Below, in pieces: positions 1-8,648 of a stretch of 64,000 nt of DNA. The DNA comes from CAYPNP01 sp964412195 (GTDB lineage Bacteria > Acidobacteriota > JAAYUB01): contig CAYPNP010000003.1 in NCBI GenBank assembly GCA_964412195.1, positions 62,001 to 126,000 of the forward strand. The letters are read 5' to 3'. Below the pieces are notes generated by a model. The model ran no database searches, was not told the DNA's origin, and worked only from the letters and a program-made list of their open reading frames with translations. The translations under genes and the position numbers were made by a program. Numbering within the stretch: the first letter of the stretch is position 1; every line of letters begins with the position of its first letter.

Positions 1-951
1 GTACTCCCAATAGTGGGATGGAGATTCCAACACCCGCTGCAACAAATCGGCTAGGCTGGCCAGCCGGACTTGCCGGCAAGCGGTCAGGAGATTCTCCACA
101 TCGGACCTCCCGGCATCTTCCCTGAGCCAGCGCTCGTAGAGCGACGCAGCTTCGGCACATGGATGGCGGATCAGGCTGGTGCACGCGCCTGCCACCACCT
201 CCGGGTCAACGCTGGCGGCCAACTCGATCAGATAATCTGTCACGGCGGGCGCCATGGCACCGTTCAGATTCGCAATAATCACTTGCCGTGTCTCCAGCTT
301 CGTCTGGATGGCATGATTTACATAGGGAATGACCGCCGGGCCGGCATTGCCTATGACGGCGAGGCAGCCTTTCCGAGTTTGACTGCGCTGGTCCTCGACA
401 GTCGTGCCACGTATCGCTGCAGCCAGCGAATCATCACCTCCGAGGAGATGGAGCTGCTCTTGGAGGTAAATCCACTCACTAATAGGAGCGTGCACAAACC
501 AGGCGTATCCGTGCCCTATTCCAGCGAAAGCCATTTCCCTGTGATATCTGTGAGTCTGTTCATTGAGAGGGATCTGGCTGCTGAGTCGCCCAGGATTTGG
601 GATGGTTTTATAGACGTCCTCCGGGATCCACCAAACCTGGATGTGATCGTCGATTCGAATCATGTACTTCAGGCGCTCTGGCTCAGGCAGCTTCATGCAG
701 TATCGCCGATGCTCTGGATTATCTGCTTGGCGGGGATGTTTATCAAACCACTGGGTTTGGACAAGGACTACGGTGAAAGCGGGGATGTCCGCTTCCAGAG
801 ATACTTCTTCGGGCTGGCATTCGGGCTCTCCCCACAGCACGGCTTGTAGCAAGTCAAGAGGAAGGGACTGTTCCCTCTCCGAAGCGGAAGCAGCCGAGGA
901 GAAGATGCAGAGCCAGAGACAGAGGAATGCAGGTGCGAATGGTCCGCGCAT
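1..951 (-). CDS. Secreted HEAT-repeat-like protein of unknown function (C-terminus beyond window)
   Basis: An open frame of 317 codons runs from ATG at 951 to the window edge without a stop, so the protein is cut at its C-terminus. The first ~23 residues form a signal peptide (MRGPFAPAFLCLWLCIFSSA). The middle part is rich in Trp, His and Tyr and matches no family I recognise. From about residue 175 the sequence becomes helical and Ala/Leu-rich, with spacing like HEAT repeats (GNAGPAVIPYVNHAI and similar blocks). I infer an exported, helical-repeat protein and cannot assign a function. Codon use is less GC-biased than in most neighbours. The open frame on the opposite strand over the same bases has an implausible composition. 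The gene is divergent from the MgtC-type gene at 1079. Confidence 0.7.
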   Translation of the reverse strand, partial: MRGPFAPAFLCLWLCIFSSAASASEREQSLPLDLLQAVLWGEPECQPEEVSLEADIPAFTVVLVQTQWFDKHPRQADNPEHRRYCMKLPEPERLKYMIRIDDHIQVWWIPEDVYKTIPNPGRLSSQIPLNEQTHRYHREMAFAGIGHGYAWFVHAPISEWIYLQEQLHLLGGDDSLAAAIRGTTVEDQRSQTRKGCLAVIGNAGPAVIPYVNHAIQTKLETRQVIIANLNGAMAPAVTDYLIELAASVDPEVVAGACTSLIRHPCAEAASLYERWLREDAGRSDVENLLTACRQVRLASLADLLQRVLESPSHYWEY

Positions 952-1049
952 GAAGCGGCTCCTCCGAAAACAGAATCGGGATCTGGGTATGACCTGTAGT
1001 GTACCAGTACGCGGGGCTGTTCGTCGATCCAGGACAGCACTAAAGATGC

Positions 1050-1055
1050 TATAAT
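1050..1055 (+). promoter_or_regulatory. Likely -10 element upstream of the MgtC/DUF4010 gene
   Basis: A perfect TATAAT lies 24 bp before the GTG start of the downstream gene, in the 127-bp divergent gap. No good -35 hexamer stands 16-18 bp upstream, so the promoter may be weak or activator-dependent. Confidence 0.4.
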
Positions 1056-1078
1056 CCAGCCAAAAGACTGCCCGAGAG

Positions 1079-2353
1079 GTGGAGATGGTCGACTGGGTGC
1101 TCCAAAACGTGCCCCCCAACGGCGTCGGTCTGGTCGTGGTGCTGTTCCTCTCGCTGCTGATCGGGCTGGAGCGGGAGGAGCACAAGGGCGACAAGCCGGG
1201 CTTCTTCTTCGGCGGCATTCGCACCTACCCGCTCGTCGCCCTGGCCGGCTACCTGCTGGTCATCGTCGCCCCGGGCAATTTCATCCCGTTCACGGCCGGG
1301 CTGCTGGTGCTGGGCGCGCTGCTGTCCCTGCTCTACTGGTCCAAGCTGGGCAAGGAGCACGCCGGCTTCACCACCGAGTTCTCCGGTCTGGCCACCTACA
1401 TCATGGGCGCCGTGGTGGGGGTGCGGGAGTACTGGCTGGCCATCGCGGTGACGGTGCTGGTGGTCCTGCTGGTGCACATGAAGCAGTGGCTGGAGGAGAT
1501 GTCCCGCAAGATCCCCGCGGACGAGATCACCACCTTCGCCAAGTTTCTGGTCATCACGGCGGTAGTGCTGCCCATCCTGCCCAACGCCGAATACACCCGC
1601 TACCGGCTGAACCCCTACACCACCTGGATGGTGGTCGTCGCCGTGAGCGGCATCTCTTACGGCAGCTACCTGCTGCAGCTCAAGCTCAAGGAACGCAGCG
1701 GCCTGCTGGCGGCGTCGCTGCTGGGCGGCATCTATTCCAGCACCGCCACCACCGTGGTGCTGGCCAAGCACTCCCGCGGCAAGGGCCATCCCGCGCTCTA
1801 CGCTGGGGGCGTCCTGGTCGCTTCCAGCGTGATGTACCTGCGGGTGACCATCCTGTTGCTCTTGTTCAACCGGGCCCTCTTCAACCGGCTGGCGTTGCTG
1901 TTCACCGTTCTCGGCGTCCTGGGCGTGGCCGGCGGCTCGGTCTGGGTCCTGCTGGGCCAGCGGAGGCTGGAGGCCGGTAAGGAACGCGAGGCGGCCAGCA
2001 ACAAGAATCCGCTGCAGATCTCCACCGCCTTCATCTTCGCCACGCTCTTCGTCGGGATCCTGATGGCCACCCGGGCGGCCTTCGAGTGGTTCGGCACGGC
2101 CGGCGTGTACGTCCTGGCCGGCATCATGGGCCTGGTGGACGTGGATCCCTTCATCCTCGGCCTCACCCAGACCTCGCCCGCCAACGACCTGGTGTCCGCG
2201 GCGGCGGTGGCCATCGTCGTCGCTACGGCCAGCAACAACCTGGCCAAGGCCGGCTACGCCGCATTCTTCGGCGGCACGTCGCTGGGGCGCTACTCCGCCA
2301 TCGCCCTCGCCGCCATGTCATGCCTCAGCCTGCTGGCGCTGGGGGTGCTGTGA
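1079..2353 (+). CDS. MgtC/SapB and DUF4010 domain membrane protein
   Basis: A 424-residue polytopic membrane protein. Residues ~10-140 match the MgtC/SapB domain: the early GLEREEHKGDKPG loop after the first helix, FFFGGIRTYPLVALAG, and a run of helices. Residues ~170-415 match DUF4010 (SGLLAASLLGGIYSSTATTV and a glycine-rich C-terminal helix pair). MgtC relatives are linked to Mg2+ homeostasis and acid stress. The fused DUF4010 form is common in environmental bacteria, and its transport substrate is unknown. The frame starts at GTG 1079. ATG at 1085 is an alternative start giving MVDW. The gene stands alone, followed by a large composite repeat. Confidence 0.85.
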   Translation: MEMVDWVLQNVPPNGVGLVVVLFLSLLIGLEREEHKGDKPGFFFGGIRTYPLVALAGYLLVIVAPGNFIPFTAGLLVLGALLSLLYWSKLGKEHAGFTTEFSGLATYIMGAVVGVREYWLAIAVTVLVVLLVHMKQWLEEMSRKIPADEITTFAKFLVITAVVLPILPNAEYTRYRLNPYTTWMVVVAVSGISYGSYLLQLKLKERSGLLAASLLGGIYSSTATTVVLAKHSRGKGHPALYAGGVLVASSVMYLRVTILLLLFNRALFNRLALLFTVLGVLGVAGGSVWVLLGQRRLEAGKEREAASNKNPLQISTAFIFATLFVGILMATRAAFEWFGTAGVYVLAGIMGLVDVDPFILGLTQTSPANDLVSAAAVAIVVATASNNLAKAGYAAFFGGTSLGRYSAIALAAMSCLSLLALGVL

Positions 2354-2361
2354 TCCTTCTT

Positions 2362-2682
2362 CGTGCTGGTGCGTGTGCTCGTAATCGACGGATGACCGGT
2401 GACGGACGACCGGTGACCGATGACCGCCGATTCGACCATGGACGATGGACCATGGACGATGGACCATGGACCAAGGAATCCCGACTCCCTCCATCGATCG
2501 TACTCGTCGATCGTAATCGTGCTCGTAATCGTAATCGGACCAAACAATTACACGTAGAGGCGTAGAGTCCGCAGAGCAGAGCCATCTGGCAGATGTTCCA
2601 TCTTCTCTCTGCGAACTTTGCGTCTCTGCGTGTAAATGACTGGAGGGATTACGAGCACGATTACGATCGACGAGTACGATCG
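2362..2682. repeat. Composite stutter repeat with a perfect 36-bp inverted repeat
   Basis: This block fills most of the 513-bp gap after the MgtC gene and contains no gene. In order it holds: a TGACCGG heptad run (2393-2425); GGACCAT/GGACGAT heptads (2435-2473); a TCGTAA-type hexad run (2493-2538); and a CGTAGAGGCGTAGAG run (2548-2576). It then turns back. 2606-2635 is the inverted partner of 2548-2576. 2647-2682 is the exact reverse complement of 2495-2530, matching in 36 of 36 bases. The same word order recurs at 55220-55415. Confidence 0.9.
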
Positions 2683-2752
2683 GCACGATTCTTCTTTCGA
2701 GTAAGCACGAGAAGGATCGGCACAGATCTATTTTCGAGTAACTACGAGCGGG

Positions 2753-2791
2753 AGTGATCCCCGTCACAGAAAAAGTGTGATTTCCGTCACT
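2753..2791 (+). promoter_or_regulatory. Tandem CRP/FNR-family-like binding sites
   Basis: Two sites of the form GTGA-N6-TCAC lie at 2754-2767 (GTGATCCCCGTCAC) and 2777-2790 (GTGATTTCCGTCAC). The second is preceded by T, giving the CRP-type half-site TGTGA. Their centres are 23 bp apart, about two helical turns, so both would face the same side of the DNA. They lie 77-114 bp before the protease start. If the promoter at 2796-2824 is real, the sites centre near -47 and -70, which is typical for CRP-type activation. Which regulator binds is inferred only from the motif. Confidence 0.55.
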
Positions 2792-2795
2792 TTTT

Positions 2796-2824
2796 TTCAG
2801 ACAATCTCCATTTTCCGATACTAA
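2796..2824 (+). promoter_or_regulatory. Weak sigma-70 promoter of the secreted protease gene
   Basis: TTCAGA at 2796-2801 and TACTAA at 2819-2824 are separated by 17 bp. Both hexamers are poor matches to consensus, as expected for an activator-dependent promoter directly downstream of the two CRP-like sites. Confidence 0.4.
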
Positions 2825-2866
2825 ATATGTGAGCTTCCAAAATCTTTGGGTAAGAGGTTGCGCTCC

Positions 2867-4654
2867 ATGAAGAACTCCTTCCGTTGGGTGTTGGGGATTG
2901 GGGTGATGCTTTGCCTTTCCTGCCTGGCCTTCACTGCCGGCCGGCCTGTGGTCGCTCCGACCGTCGTCGAAGTCGGCCCCGAGCGGTTCGAGGGCGGGAT
3001 CCCGATCGAGCAGGCCCGCTTCGAGATGCAGGACAAGTTCGACTGGCTGTATTCCGAGCAGGTCCCGCTGTGGGACGATGCGATCCTGCGGATCCAGGTC
3101 ACGGACGAGGACCTGATCGCCATCCAGGACTACCGTTGCGAAACCTGCGGCGACGATCCGTACGCCTCTTCGAAGATGCGCGTGGGCGTGGTCAAGGCTG
3201 CGGGGATCGACGTGGACTTCTCGCAGTGGAACCCAGGCCTCGACCGCCGGCTCCCCCACGCCTTCGCCCACGGCATGATCCAGGGCACCCGGGACGGCGG
3301 CTTCGTGTGGACCATCGCGGCAGAGTCGGCCAACGCCTCCGGCCTCCGGCTGCACCTGAGCGGCTTCAACCTGCCGGAGAACGCCGAGCTTTACATCTAC
3401 AACGACACTGACGAGGCCTTCGGGCCGTACACCGGCGCCGGCCCCAACGACGACGGAGAATTCTGGACCAACACCGTGTTCGGCCCCTGGGCCTACCTGC
3501 AGATCCGCTACCACGGCCGTCCGGCCACCCGCGACCTGCAGTCCTTCCGGTTCCGGATCGCGGACGTGGCCCACCTGGGCCCGAATTTCCTGGTGGGCAT
3601 CCTGGGCGGCGCGCAGCCCTCGCTGGACAAGGTCTGCGACTTCAACGCCACCTGTGTGAAGGACCTGGGCTGCGACGGCGGCAACTGGAGTGCGGCGAAC
3701 ACCGTCAAGTACGGCATCGGCCACATGCTGTTCGTGTCCGGCGCCTACTACTACATCTGCTCCGGCGGCCTGCTCAACGACTCCGACTCGAGCACGCAGA
3801 TCCCCTATTTCCTGACCGCCAACCACTGCATCAGCAAATCCACCGAGGCCAGCAGCCTGGAGGTCTACTTCCAGTTCTGGACGGCCAACTGCTCGGACGG
3901 CTGCTACGAGCCGTACAACGGCGTCAAGCCGCGCACCCTCGGCTCCACCATCGTGAAGACCAACAGCACCGGTGACTACACCCTGCTGAAGCTCAGCCAG
4001 GCTCCGCCGTCCGGCAGCGTTTTCCTGGGCTGGTCCACCACGGCCGTGGCCACCACCAACGGCGTGAACCTGTACCGCCTCAGCCATCCGCAGGGCGCCC
4101 CCATGGCCATCTCGTTCCAGACCGTCAACACCAGCGCCGGCACCTGCCGCAGCTGGCCGCGCGGCAGCTGGATCTACAGCCGCGACACCTACGGAGCGAC
4201 CGAGGGCGGCAGCTCCGGTTCCCCGGTGTGCCTGTCGGACGGCAAGGTGGTCGGCCAGCTGTCCGGCGCCTGCGGCACCAACCTGAACGACGTGTGCGAC
4301 TCCACGCGCAACGCCACCGTGGACGGCGCCTTCGCCTCGTACTACACCGAAGTGCAGCCCTACCTGGGTGGCGGCGGCAGTGGCTGCGTGATGCACGTGG
4401 CCAGCACGGTGCTGAGCACCACCAAGAAAGGCACCAAGTACACGGCGGTTGCGACCGTGACGATCAAGGACGCCAACAACCAGCCGGTGTCCGGGGCGAC
4501 CGTGACCGGCACCTTCAGCGGTTACTGGACCGGCACCTACTCCGCCGTGACCAACACCAGCGGCGTGGCCACCGTCAAGTCCGCCGCCAAGAGCGGGACG
4601 GGCACGTTCAACTTCACCGTCACCAGCGTGGTCAAGAGCGGCTGCACGTTCTAA
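2867..4654 (+). CDS. Secreted lysyl-endopeptidase-like serine protease with C-terminal Ig-like domain
   Basis: A 595-residue exported protein. The ATG at 2867 is chosen over an upstream in-frame TTG (2846) because AAGAGG sits 9 bp before it and a signal peptide follows (MKNSFRWVLGIGVMLCLSC). An N-terminal propeptide-like region precedes a trypsin-fold domain like that of Achromobacter protease I. His320 lies in TANHC, Asp370 in TGDYTLLKL and Ser450 in GGSSGSPV, a complete catalytic triad. Many paired cysteines fit a disulfide-rich extracellular enzyme. The last ~85 residues (from about 510) resemble an Ig-like module often appended to secreted proteases. The specificity for lysine is inferred. 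Two CRP-like sites upstream suggest nutrient control. Confidence 0.88.
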   Translation: MKNSFRWVLGIGVMLCLSCLAFTAGRPVVAPTVVEVGPERFEGGIPIEQARFEMQDKFDWLYSEQVPLWDDAILRIQVTDEDLIAIQDYRCETCGDDPYASSKMRVGVVKAAGIDVDFSQWNPGLDRRLPHAFAHGMIQGTRDGGFVWTIAAESANASGLRLHLSGFNLPENAELYIYNDTDEAFGPYTGAGPNDDGEFWTNTVFGPWAYLQIRYHGRPATRDLQSFRFRIADVAHLGPNFLVGILGGAQPSLDKVCDFNATCVKDLGCDGGNWSAANTVKYGIGHMLFVSGAYYYICSGGLLNDSDSSTQIPYFLTANHCISKSTEASSLEVYFQFWTANCSDGCYEPYNGVKPRTLGSTIVKTNSTGDYTLLKLSQAPPSGSVFLGWSTTAVATTNGVNLYRLSHPQGAPMAISFQTVNTSAGTCRSWPRGSWIYSRDTYGATEGGSSGSPVCLSDGKVVGQLSGACGTNLNDVCDSTRNATVDGAFASYYTEVQPYLGGGGSGCVMHVASTVLSTTKKGTKYTAVATVTIKDANNQPVSGATVTGTFSGYWTGTYSAVTNTSGVATVKSAAKSGTGTFNFTVTSVVKSGCTF

Positions 4655-4735
4655 ACTCCGGGCAGCCGGTTGAACTGCCCGATTCGCTGATCTGTTGAAG
4701 ACCGATTCAACAGCTGATTCGAGAAAACATCCCAT

Positions 4736-4764
4736 GGCGGGGCCTTCGCCCCGCCGCTTTTTTT
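4736..4764 (+). terminator. Intrinsic terminator of the protease gene
   Basis: An 8-bp GC stem (GGCGGGGC/GCCCCGCC) with a CTTC loop at 4736-4755 is followed by a run of seven T (4758-4764), 82 bp after the stop codon. Confidence 0.85.
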
Positions 4765-4955
4765 CCCAAACGGCTTGCCCGGCTGGCGTTCGGCGTTACA
4801 ATAGCAACACTTCGTGTCCTTTGTACGACTATCTCTGGATTTCTGGAAATTCTGACACGATTGTGATTTTAATTGTCATTCAACCATTTGAAAAAAAAGT
4901 AGTTAAAGACTTGAAAAGAACAATGATTTTCCATGGCTGTAATTGGATTCCTGGC

Positions 4956-5081
4956 CTTTCGTGTGTTTCGTGTATTTCGTGGTCGACTGCGGATCGGGCC
5001 CGTTTGTGTGGTTCGTGTGGTTCGTGGCTACTGATCGTTGGGTTGCGGGCCTGACCCGCGCTAAGCCTTTGTGGTGAATTC
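4956..5081. repeat. Single-arm stutter repeat (TTTCGTG words)
   Basis: The words TTTCGTG-TG-TTTCGTG-TA-TTTCGTGG, then TTTGTGTGG-TTCGTGTGG-TTCGTGG, repeat with a period near 9 bp. A CCTTTGTGGTGAATTC end word follows at 5066-5081, just before the next gene. No opposite arm is present here, so this looks like half of the palindromes seen elsewhere. The rest of the 4765-5098 gap shows no gene. Confidence 0.7.
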
Positions 5082-5098
5082 TCTTGCCGGAGGTGGGG

Positions 5099-7867
5099 AT
5101 GGGCCTGATTCCGCGCGCGTGGCTACGTCATGTCCAGGGCCGCGGGCACTTCGAGTGGGAGGCGGACGAGCGCCTCGCGGAGTGCCTCGAGCACAACTCG
5201 CCATTCCCGGACGACCTCGCCCGGGGCGAGGCGCGCCTGCTGCTCCTCCGCCTGGCGGGCAACGGGCTCCTGAGCTTGGGAAGCCCGGCGGGAACGCTGT
5301 ACTTTCCCGCCTCCGGAGAGCTGGCCGGCTTCGTCGACCTGGTCTGGCCGGGCGAGGAGAGCGACCTCCTCGGTCAGGCCGGCTGGGAGGAGCCCCTGGC
5401 TCCCGGGCAGGTCGCGCTGGTCCTGGCGCTCCAGGGGGAAGCCGAAAGCGGGACGACCGTCCGGCCCCGGCGCGCCCGCTCCGAGGCGCGGCTAGCCGGT
5501 CGGTCCGAGCTGCTGCTGGCGCGCCGCTACCCGCGGGACCTCGGCAGCCGCGACATGCTGAAGGACCTGTTCGGCCGCCTCTGCCTGCCGGCCGGGCTCG
5601 ACGGCGCCACGGAGATTGTGGACGTGGAGACCGCCCTGGCTGTTGCCTGGGACGGCTCCCTGCGCGTGGCCGCCGAGGCCTTCGGCGGCGTCAGCCTGCT
5701 GGCGGAGGTGCCGCTGCCGGTGCTGCTGGACTCGCCCGGCCTGGCCTCGCTGCAGGCGGGATTCCGGATCCGGGGGCAGGTCCGGCGGACGGGGCGGCTC
5801 CGCCTCGTCGTGTCCGGCGCGGGCGGCCCGGGCCGGGTGCGGGCGAAGCTGTCCGTGGGCCGGGCCGCTTCGGGCCGGCTGGACGTGGACGTGAGCGCCT
5901 CCGCCGCCCTGGCTCCGGCCGGCCCCCTCCCGGCGCTGGAGGAGGTCCTGGGCCGGCTGCTGGGGCTGGACGTCCCCCGGATCCTGCGGATTCTGGCCGG
6001 GTTGACCGAGGCGGCCTCGGCGGCCGACGGCGGGGAACCGCTGGCCGCCCTGGTGCTGGAGGAGATCCTGGATCCGCTCCTGCTGCAGGCCGAGGGCGCG
6101 CTCATGCCAGCCGAGGCTATCCGCCGGATCGCGTCCGCCGTGAACGCCGTGCTGTCCATGGATGAAATCCTGCGGGGCCTGGTCCTTCGCCACGCCGGCG
6201 CCCTGCCGGCGTTGCGGGAACGTTTGGGGGACTTGCTGTCGGCGACAGCGTGGGCGGATGTCTCCGGTCAGACCCTGCGCTTTCTGGCCGGCGAGGGGGT
6301 GGACGTGGTCGGGCTGCTCGACCGCCAGCAGGACCTGCGGGTGTGGCGGCGGCAGCTGGAGCGGGCGCTATCCCTGGAGATCCTGCCCACCCTGGAGCAG
6401 GTGCTGGCCCGACTGGCGGGAACGGTCCGGGCGCGGGAGATCCTGTCCCGGCTGGCCCGTTTCCGCACCCCCGAGGAACTGCGGGAGACGATGCACGCGC
6501 CGGTCCGGCGGGCGGCCGAGGCCGTACTGGGCCGGGCCCTGGACCGGGTGCCCATGGGCGAGCTGCAACGCCTGTTGCACCTCGCGGCGACCGCCCAGGA
6601 AGCCTTCGAGTCCGTGGGCCGCGCGTTCGACGCGGCGGTGGAAGGCGCATTGGGGCGGGAGTGGCAGGCCGGGGCCAGCCTCGCGGCCTTGCGGGAAGAC
6701 GAGGCGGAGACCGTCCTGGAGGCCGAGTACGACCTGGCCGAGACCATCGGGCGGCGGGCGTTCCGCGCCCTCGCGGACGGGGACGCGGCCCCGTCCCTCG
6801 CCGCGGCCGCCGGGAAGGGGGTGAGCGCGGCCGGCGGCCGGTTCACCCGCCGCCTGCAACGCCGCGTTCAGGTGGAGCTGCAGCTCGGCCCGCTCCACTG
6901 GACTTCCCTGGAGAACCTCATCGCCAACCGCCGGCTGGACGTCCGCTCGGAGGGGCAGGGCTGGGCGCACGCGCTCACCCTCGAGGCCAGGGCGGAAAAA
7001 CGCCGCGCCGGCCCCGCCTCCGGCTACCGGCAGAGCGAGTTCACCCTGCGGGCGTCGGCGCAGGCCCTGCTGCCGTCCGTGTCGACGGAACCGGCCTTCC
7101 CCGCGGCCGTGCTCAGGGCGTCCTACCGGCTCAACGCCGAAGATCCGGTGACCCGTCCCGCCGAGCTGGCCGCCCTCCTGGAACCCGCGCTGGAGATGGG
7201 GCTGTTGCCCGGGGTGACGGCGGCAGGGCTGGCCGGGGAACTGCTGGAGGAGGCGGGCGCGGGCCCGTCGGTGCGCTGCATCTGGCACGTGCAGGTGCCT
7301 CCGGCCGCCTTCCGGACGGTCCTGGAGAGGGATCGCCCAGGCGCTCGGGTGGAGGAGGCGATCCTGGAGATCTGTCGCTGGAACTACCTCCGCCAGGGCC
7401 CGCCCGGCAGCTGGCTGCGGGTGCTCGGCGGGGCCCTGGAGGCAACGGAGAACCGGCAGCTTTTCCTGTGCCGCGGCCGCCTGGCCGGCGCCCCGTGCGT
7501 GGCCTGCCTGGGGCCGGCCCAGGGCCGGGCGTCGGTCCGCCGCGTCCCCCTCGGGCCGGTGGACCGGCAGCGCCTGGAGGCGATCTACCGCGTCGCCCGC
7601 AGCGGCGGCGAGGTGTTCGAGCGGATGTCCGCCCAGGTCCGGTCCGGCGTGGTGGAGCTGGCCGAAATCGAGCGGTTCGCCGCGGATGTGGCGGGGCTGC
7701 ACAACCGGCTGGCCCGCTGGGGACTGCGCCTGGACACCCTGCCCCACGTGCTGTTCCGCGCCGCCGGCGGTCCTGGCGGACCGGCGGCCGGTGGGGCGGC
7801 GCTGGAGGTCGAGATCCGGCCGAAACGGGGCGAGCCGAGCCGGCGGTACTTCAAGTCGCCTTCATGA
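5099..7867 (+). CDS. Large protein of unknown family (922 residues)
   Basis: I do not recognise this protein. ATG 5099 has GGAGG five bases upstream (5089-5093), and an in-frame TTG at 5084 is less likely. The composition is coding-like throughout (about 75% GC, Leu/Ala/Arg/Glu-rich). There is no signal peptide or membrane helix, so a cytoplasmic location is likely. Residues ~1-110 look globular. Residues ~190-310 are beta-rich and glycine-punctuated. Residues ~310-630 are strongly helical with regular Leu spacing. The C-terminal ~290 residues are mixed and contain VRCIWHVQVPPAAFRTVLERD and a final basic tail. It stands alone between repeat blocks. No catalytic motif is visible. Confidence 0.75.
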   Translation: MGLIPRAWLRHVQGRGHFEWEADERLAECLEHNSPFPDDLARGEARLLLLRLAGNGLLSLGSPAGTLYFPASGELAGFVDLVWPGEESDLLGQAGWEEPLAPGQVALVLALQGEAESGTTVRPRRARSEARLAGRSELLLARRYPRDLGSRDMLKDLFGRLCLPAGLDGATEIVDVETALAVAWDGSLRVAAEAFGGVSLLAEVPLPVLLDSPGLASLQAGFRIRGQVRRTGRLRLVVSGAGGPGRVRAKLSVGRAASGRLDVDVSASAALAPAGPLPALEEVLGRLLGLDVPRILRILAGLTEAASAADGGEPLAALVLEEILDPLLLQAEGALMPAEAIRRIASAVNAVLSMDEILRGLVLRHAGALPALRERLGDLLSATAWADVSGQTLRFLAGEGVDVVGLLDRQQDLRVWRRQLERALSLEILPTLEQVLARLAGTVRAREILSRLARFRTPEELRETMHAPVRRAAEAVLGRALDRVPMGELQRLLHLAATAQEAFESVGRAFDAAVEGALGREWQAGASLAALREDEAETVLEAEYDLAETIGRRAFRALADGDAAPSLAAAAGKGVSAAGGRFTRRLQRRVQVELQLGPLHWTSLENLIANRRLDVRSEGQGWAHALTLEARAEKRRAGPASGYRQSEFTLRASAQALLPSVSTEPAFPAAVLRASYRLNAEDPVTRPAELAALLEPALEMGLLPGVTAAGLAGELLEEAGAGPSVRCIWHVQVPPAAFRTVLERDRPGARVEEAILEICRWNYLRQGPPGSWLRVLGGALEATENRQLFLCRGRLAGAPCVACLGPAQGRASVRRVPLGPVDRQRLEAIYRVARSGGEVFERMSAQVRSGVVELAEIERFAADVAGLHNRLARWGLRLDTLPHVLFRAAGGPGGPAAGGAALEVEIRPKRGEPSRRYFKSPS

Positions 7868-7895
7868 TCGGGGCGAGGCAGGCTCCGGAAATCCA

Positions 7896-8011
7896 ATCTG
7901 AACGCTGAACGTCGAACGTTGAACTTTGAACGTTGAACGGGGAAGCAGAAAGGTTCGATCCTGCCGGTTCCCCGTTCAGAGTTCGGCGTTCGACGTTCAG
8001 CGTTCAGATCG
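7896..8011. repeat. Heptad-word palindrome between convergent genes (GAACGTT family)
   Basis: The left arm 7896-7945 is a string of 7-bp words TGAACGC, TGAACGT, CGAACGT, TGAACTT, TGAACGT, TGAACGG. The right arm 7966-8011 is its imperfect reverse complement. The block occupies the 160-bp gap between two genes that meet tail to tail. A long hairpin could end transcription from both sides. Confidence 0.9.
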
Positions 8012-8027
8012 CTCTGCCGGCTTCCGC

Positions 8028-8516
8028 CTATTTCCTCTTGTTCTGCACGTGGATTCCACCGTCGCTGACAACCACCACGTGGCCCTGGCAGGCGGCATAG
8101 ACCACGGCCCCGACGATAATGCCGGCGATGATGAGGCCGCTGGTGATCTTCCCCTCGCGGGTCTCGAACCAGGAGACGTGCGGTTCGGACTGGGTTTTAG
8201 CCGGCTTGGCGGGGGCGGTCGGGGTCGTCTCGGGATTCTGGCCGCCGTCCTGCGCCAGGGTGCGGAAGGAGACGGGCGGCGGAGCGGCCCAGACGGAAAA
8301 TGGGGAATCGGCCGGGGAGGATGCGGCGGGAGCGACGCCATCGCCGAAGTAGAACCGGATCGGCGACGACGGGGCGGTAGAGGGATTCAAGCCGCTCGCG
8401 GGTGCGCCCGCGGGAGTGGGGGATGGGGCCGTCGAGGCCGTCTGCGCCAAGGGGAACAGGCCCGTCAGGAGGATCATCAGACCGGTCACAAGCCGGGTCG
8501 AAAGCGCATGTTTCAT
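8028..8516 (-). CDS. Small exported or membrane-anchored protein of unknown function
   Basis: A 162-residue product. ATG 8516 is chosen because a signal peptide follows directly (MKHALSTRLVTGLMILLTGLF). The middle is a Pro/Ala/Thr/Ser-rich, low-complexity linker. Near residues 125-145 a single hydrophobic helix (SGLIIAGIIVGAVVYAACQG) is followed by a short tail ending in HVQNKRK. The helix near the C-terminus and the linker suggest a surface-exposed domain or an anchor. No family is recognised. It lies downstream of, and on the same strand as, the two-component pair, but 132 bp and a repeat arm separate them, so co-transcription is uncertain. Confidence 0.65.
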   Translation of the reverse strand: MKHALSTRLVTGLMILLTGLFPLAQTASTAPSPTPAGAPASGLNPSTAPSSPIRFYFGDGVAPAASSPADSPFSVWAAPPPVSFRTLAQDGGQNPETTPTAPAKPAKTQSEPHVSWFETREGKITSGLIIAGIIVGAVVYAACQGHVVVVSDGGIHVQNKRK

Positions 8517-8607
8517 GGCGATTCTCCTTGCGCCAATTATACCAAACCGGCCCATCCCCTCGCCTGCGCCGCCGGATAGCCCGCCGGCCAGTCCGGGCTT
8601 TCCATAG

Positions 8608-8645
8608 TAAAAATGTCTTTGTGCCCTTCGTGCCTTTGTGGTGAG
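8608..8645. repeat. Single stutter arm (CTTTGTG words)
   Basis: CTTTGTGCCCTTCGTGCCTTTGTGG lies between two minus-strand genes, 4 bp from the stop codon of the response regulator gene. It matches the outer arms of the palindromes at 25430-25597 and 50835-51023, but no partner arm is present. Confidence 0.7.
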
Positions 8646-8648
8646 TCT

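Noticed and set aside
70..849. A 259-codon open frame on the plus strand
   Set aside because: It lies opposite a longer minus-strand frame with a signal peptide and helical-repeat composition. Its own translation is poor in hydrophobic structure and resembles no protein.
2362..2682. CRISPR-like appearance of repeated short words
   Set aside because: The words are 6-10 bp long without spacers of constant length, and no cas genes are present.
2318..4735. An 805-codon minus-strand frame over the protease
   Set aside because: It is antisense to a protein with an intact catalytic triad and signal peptide, and it runs through repeat DNA at its end.
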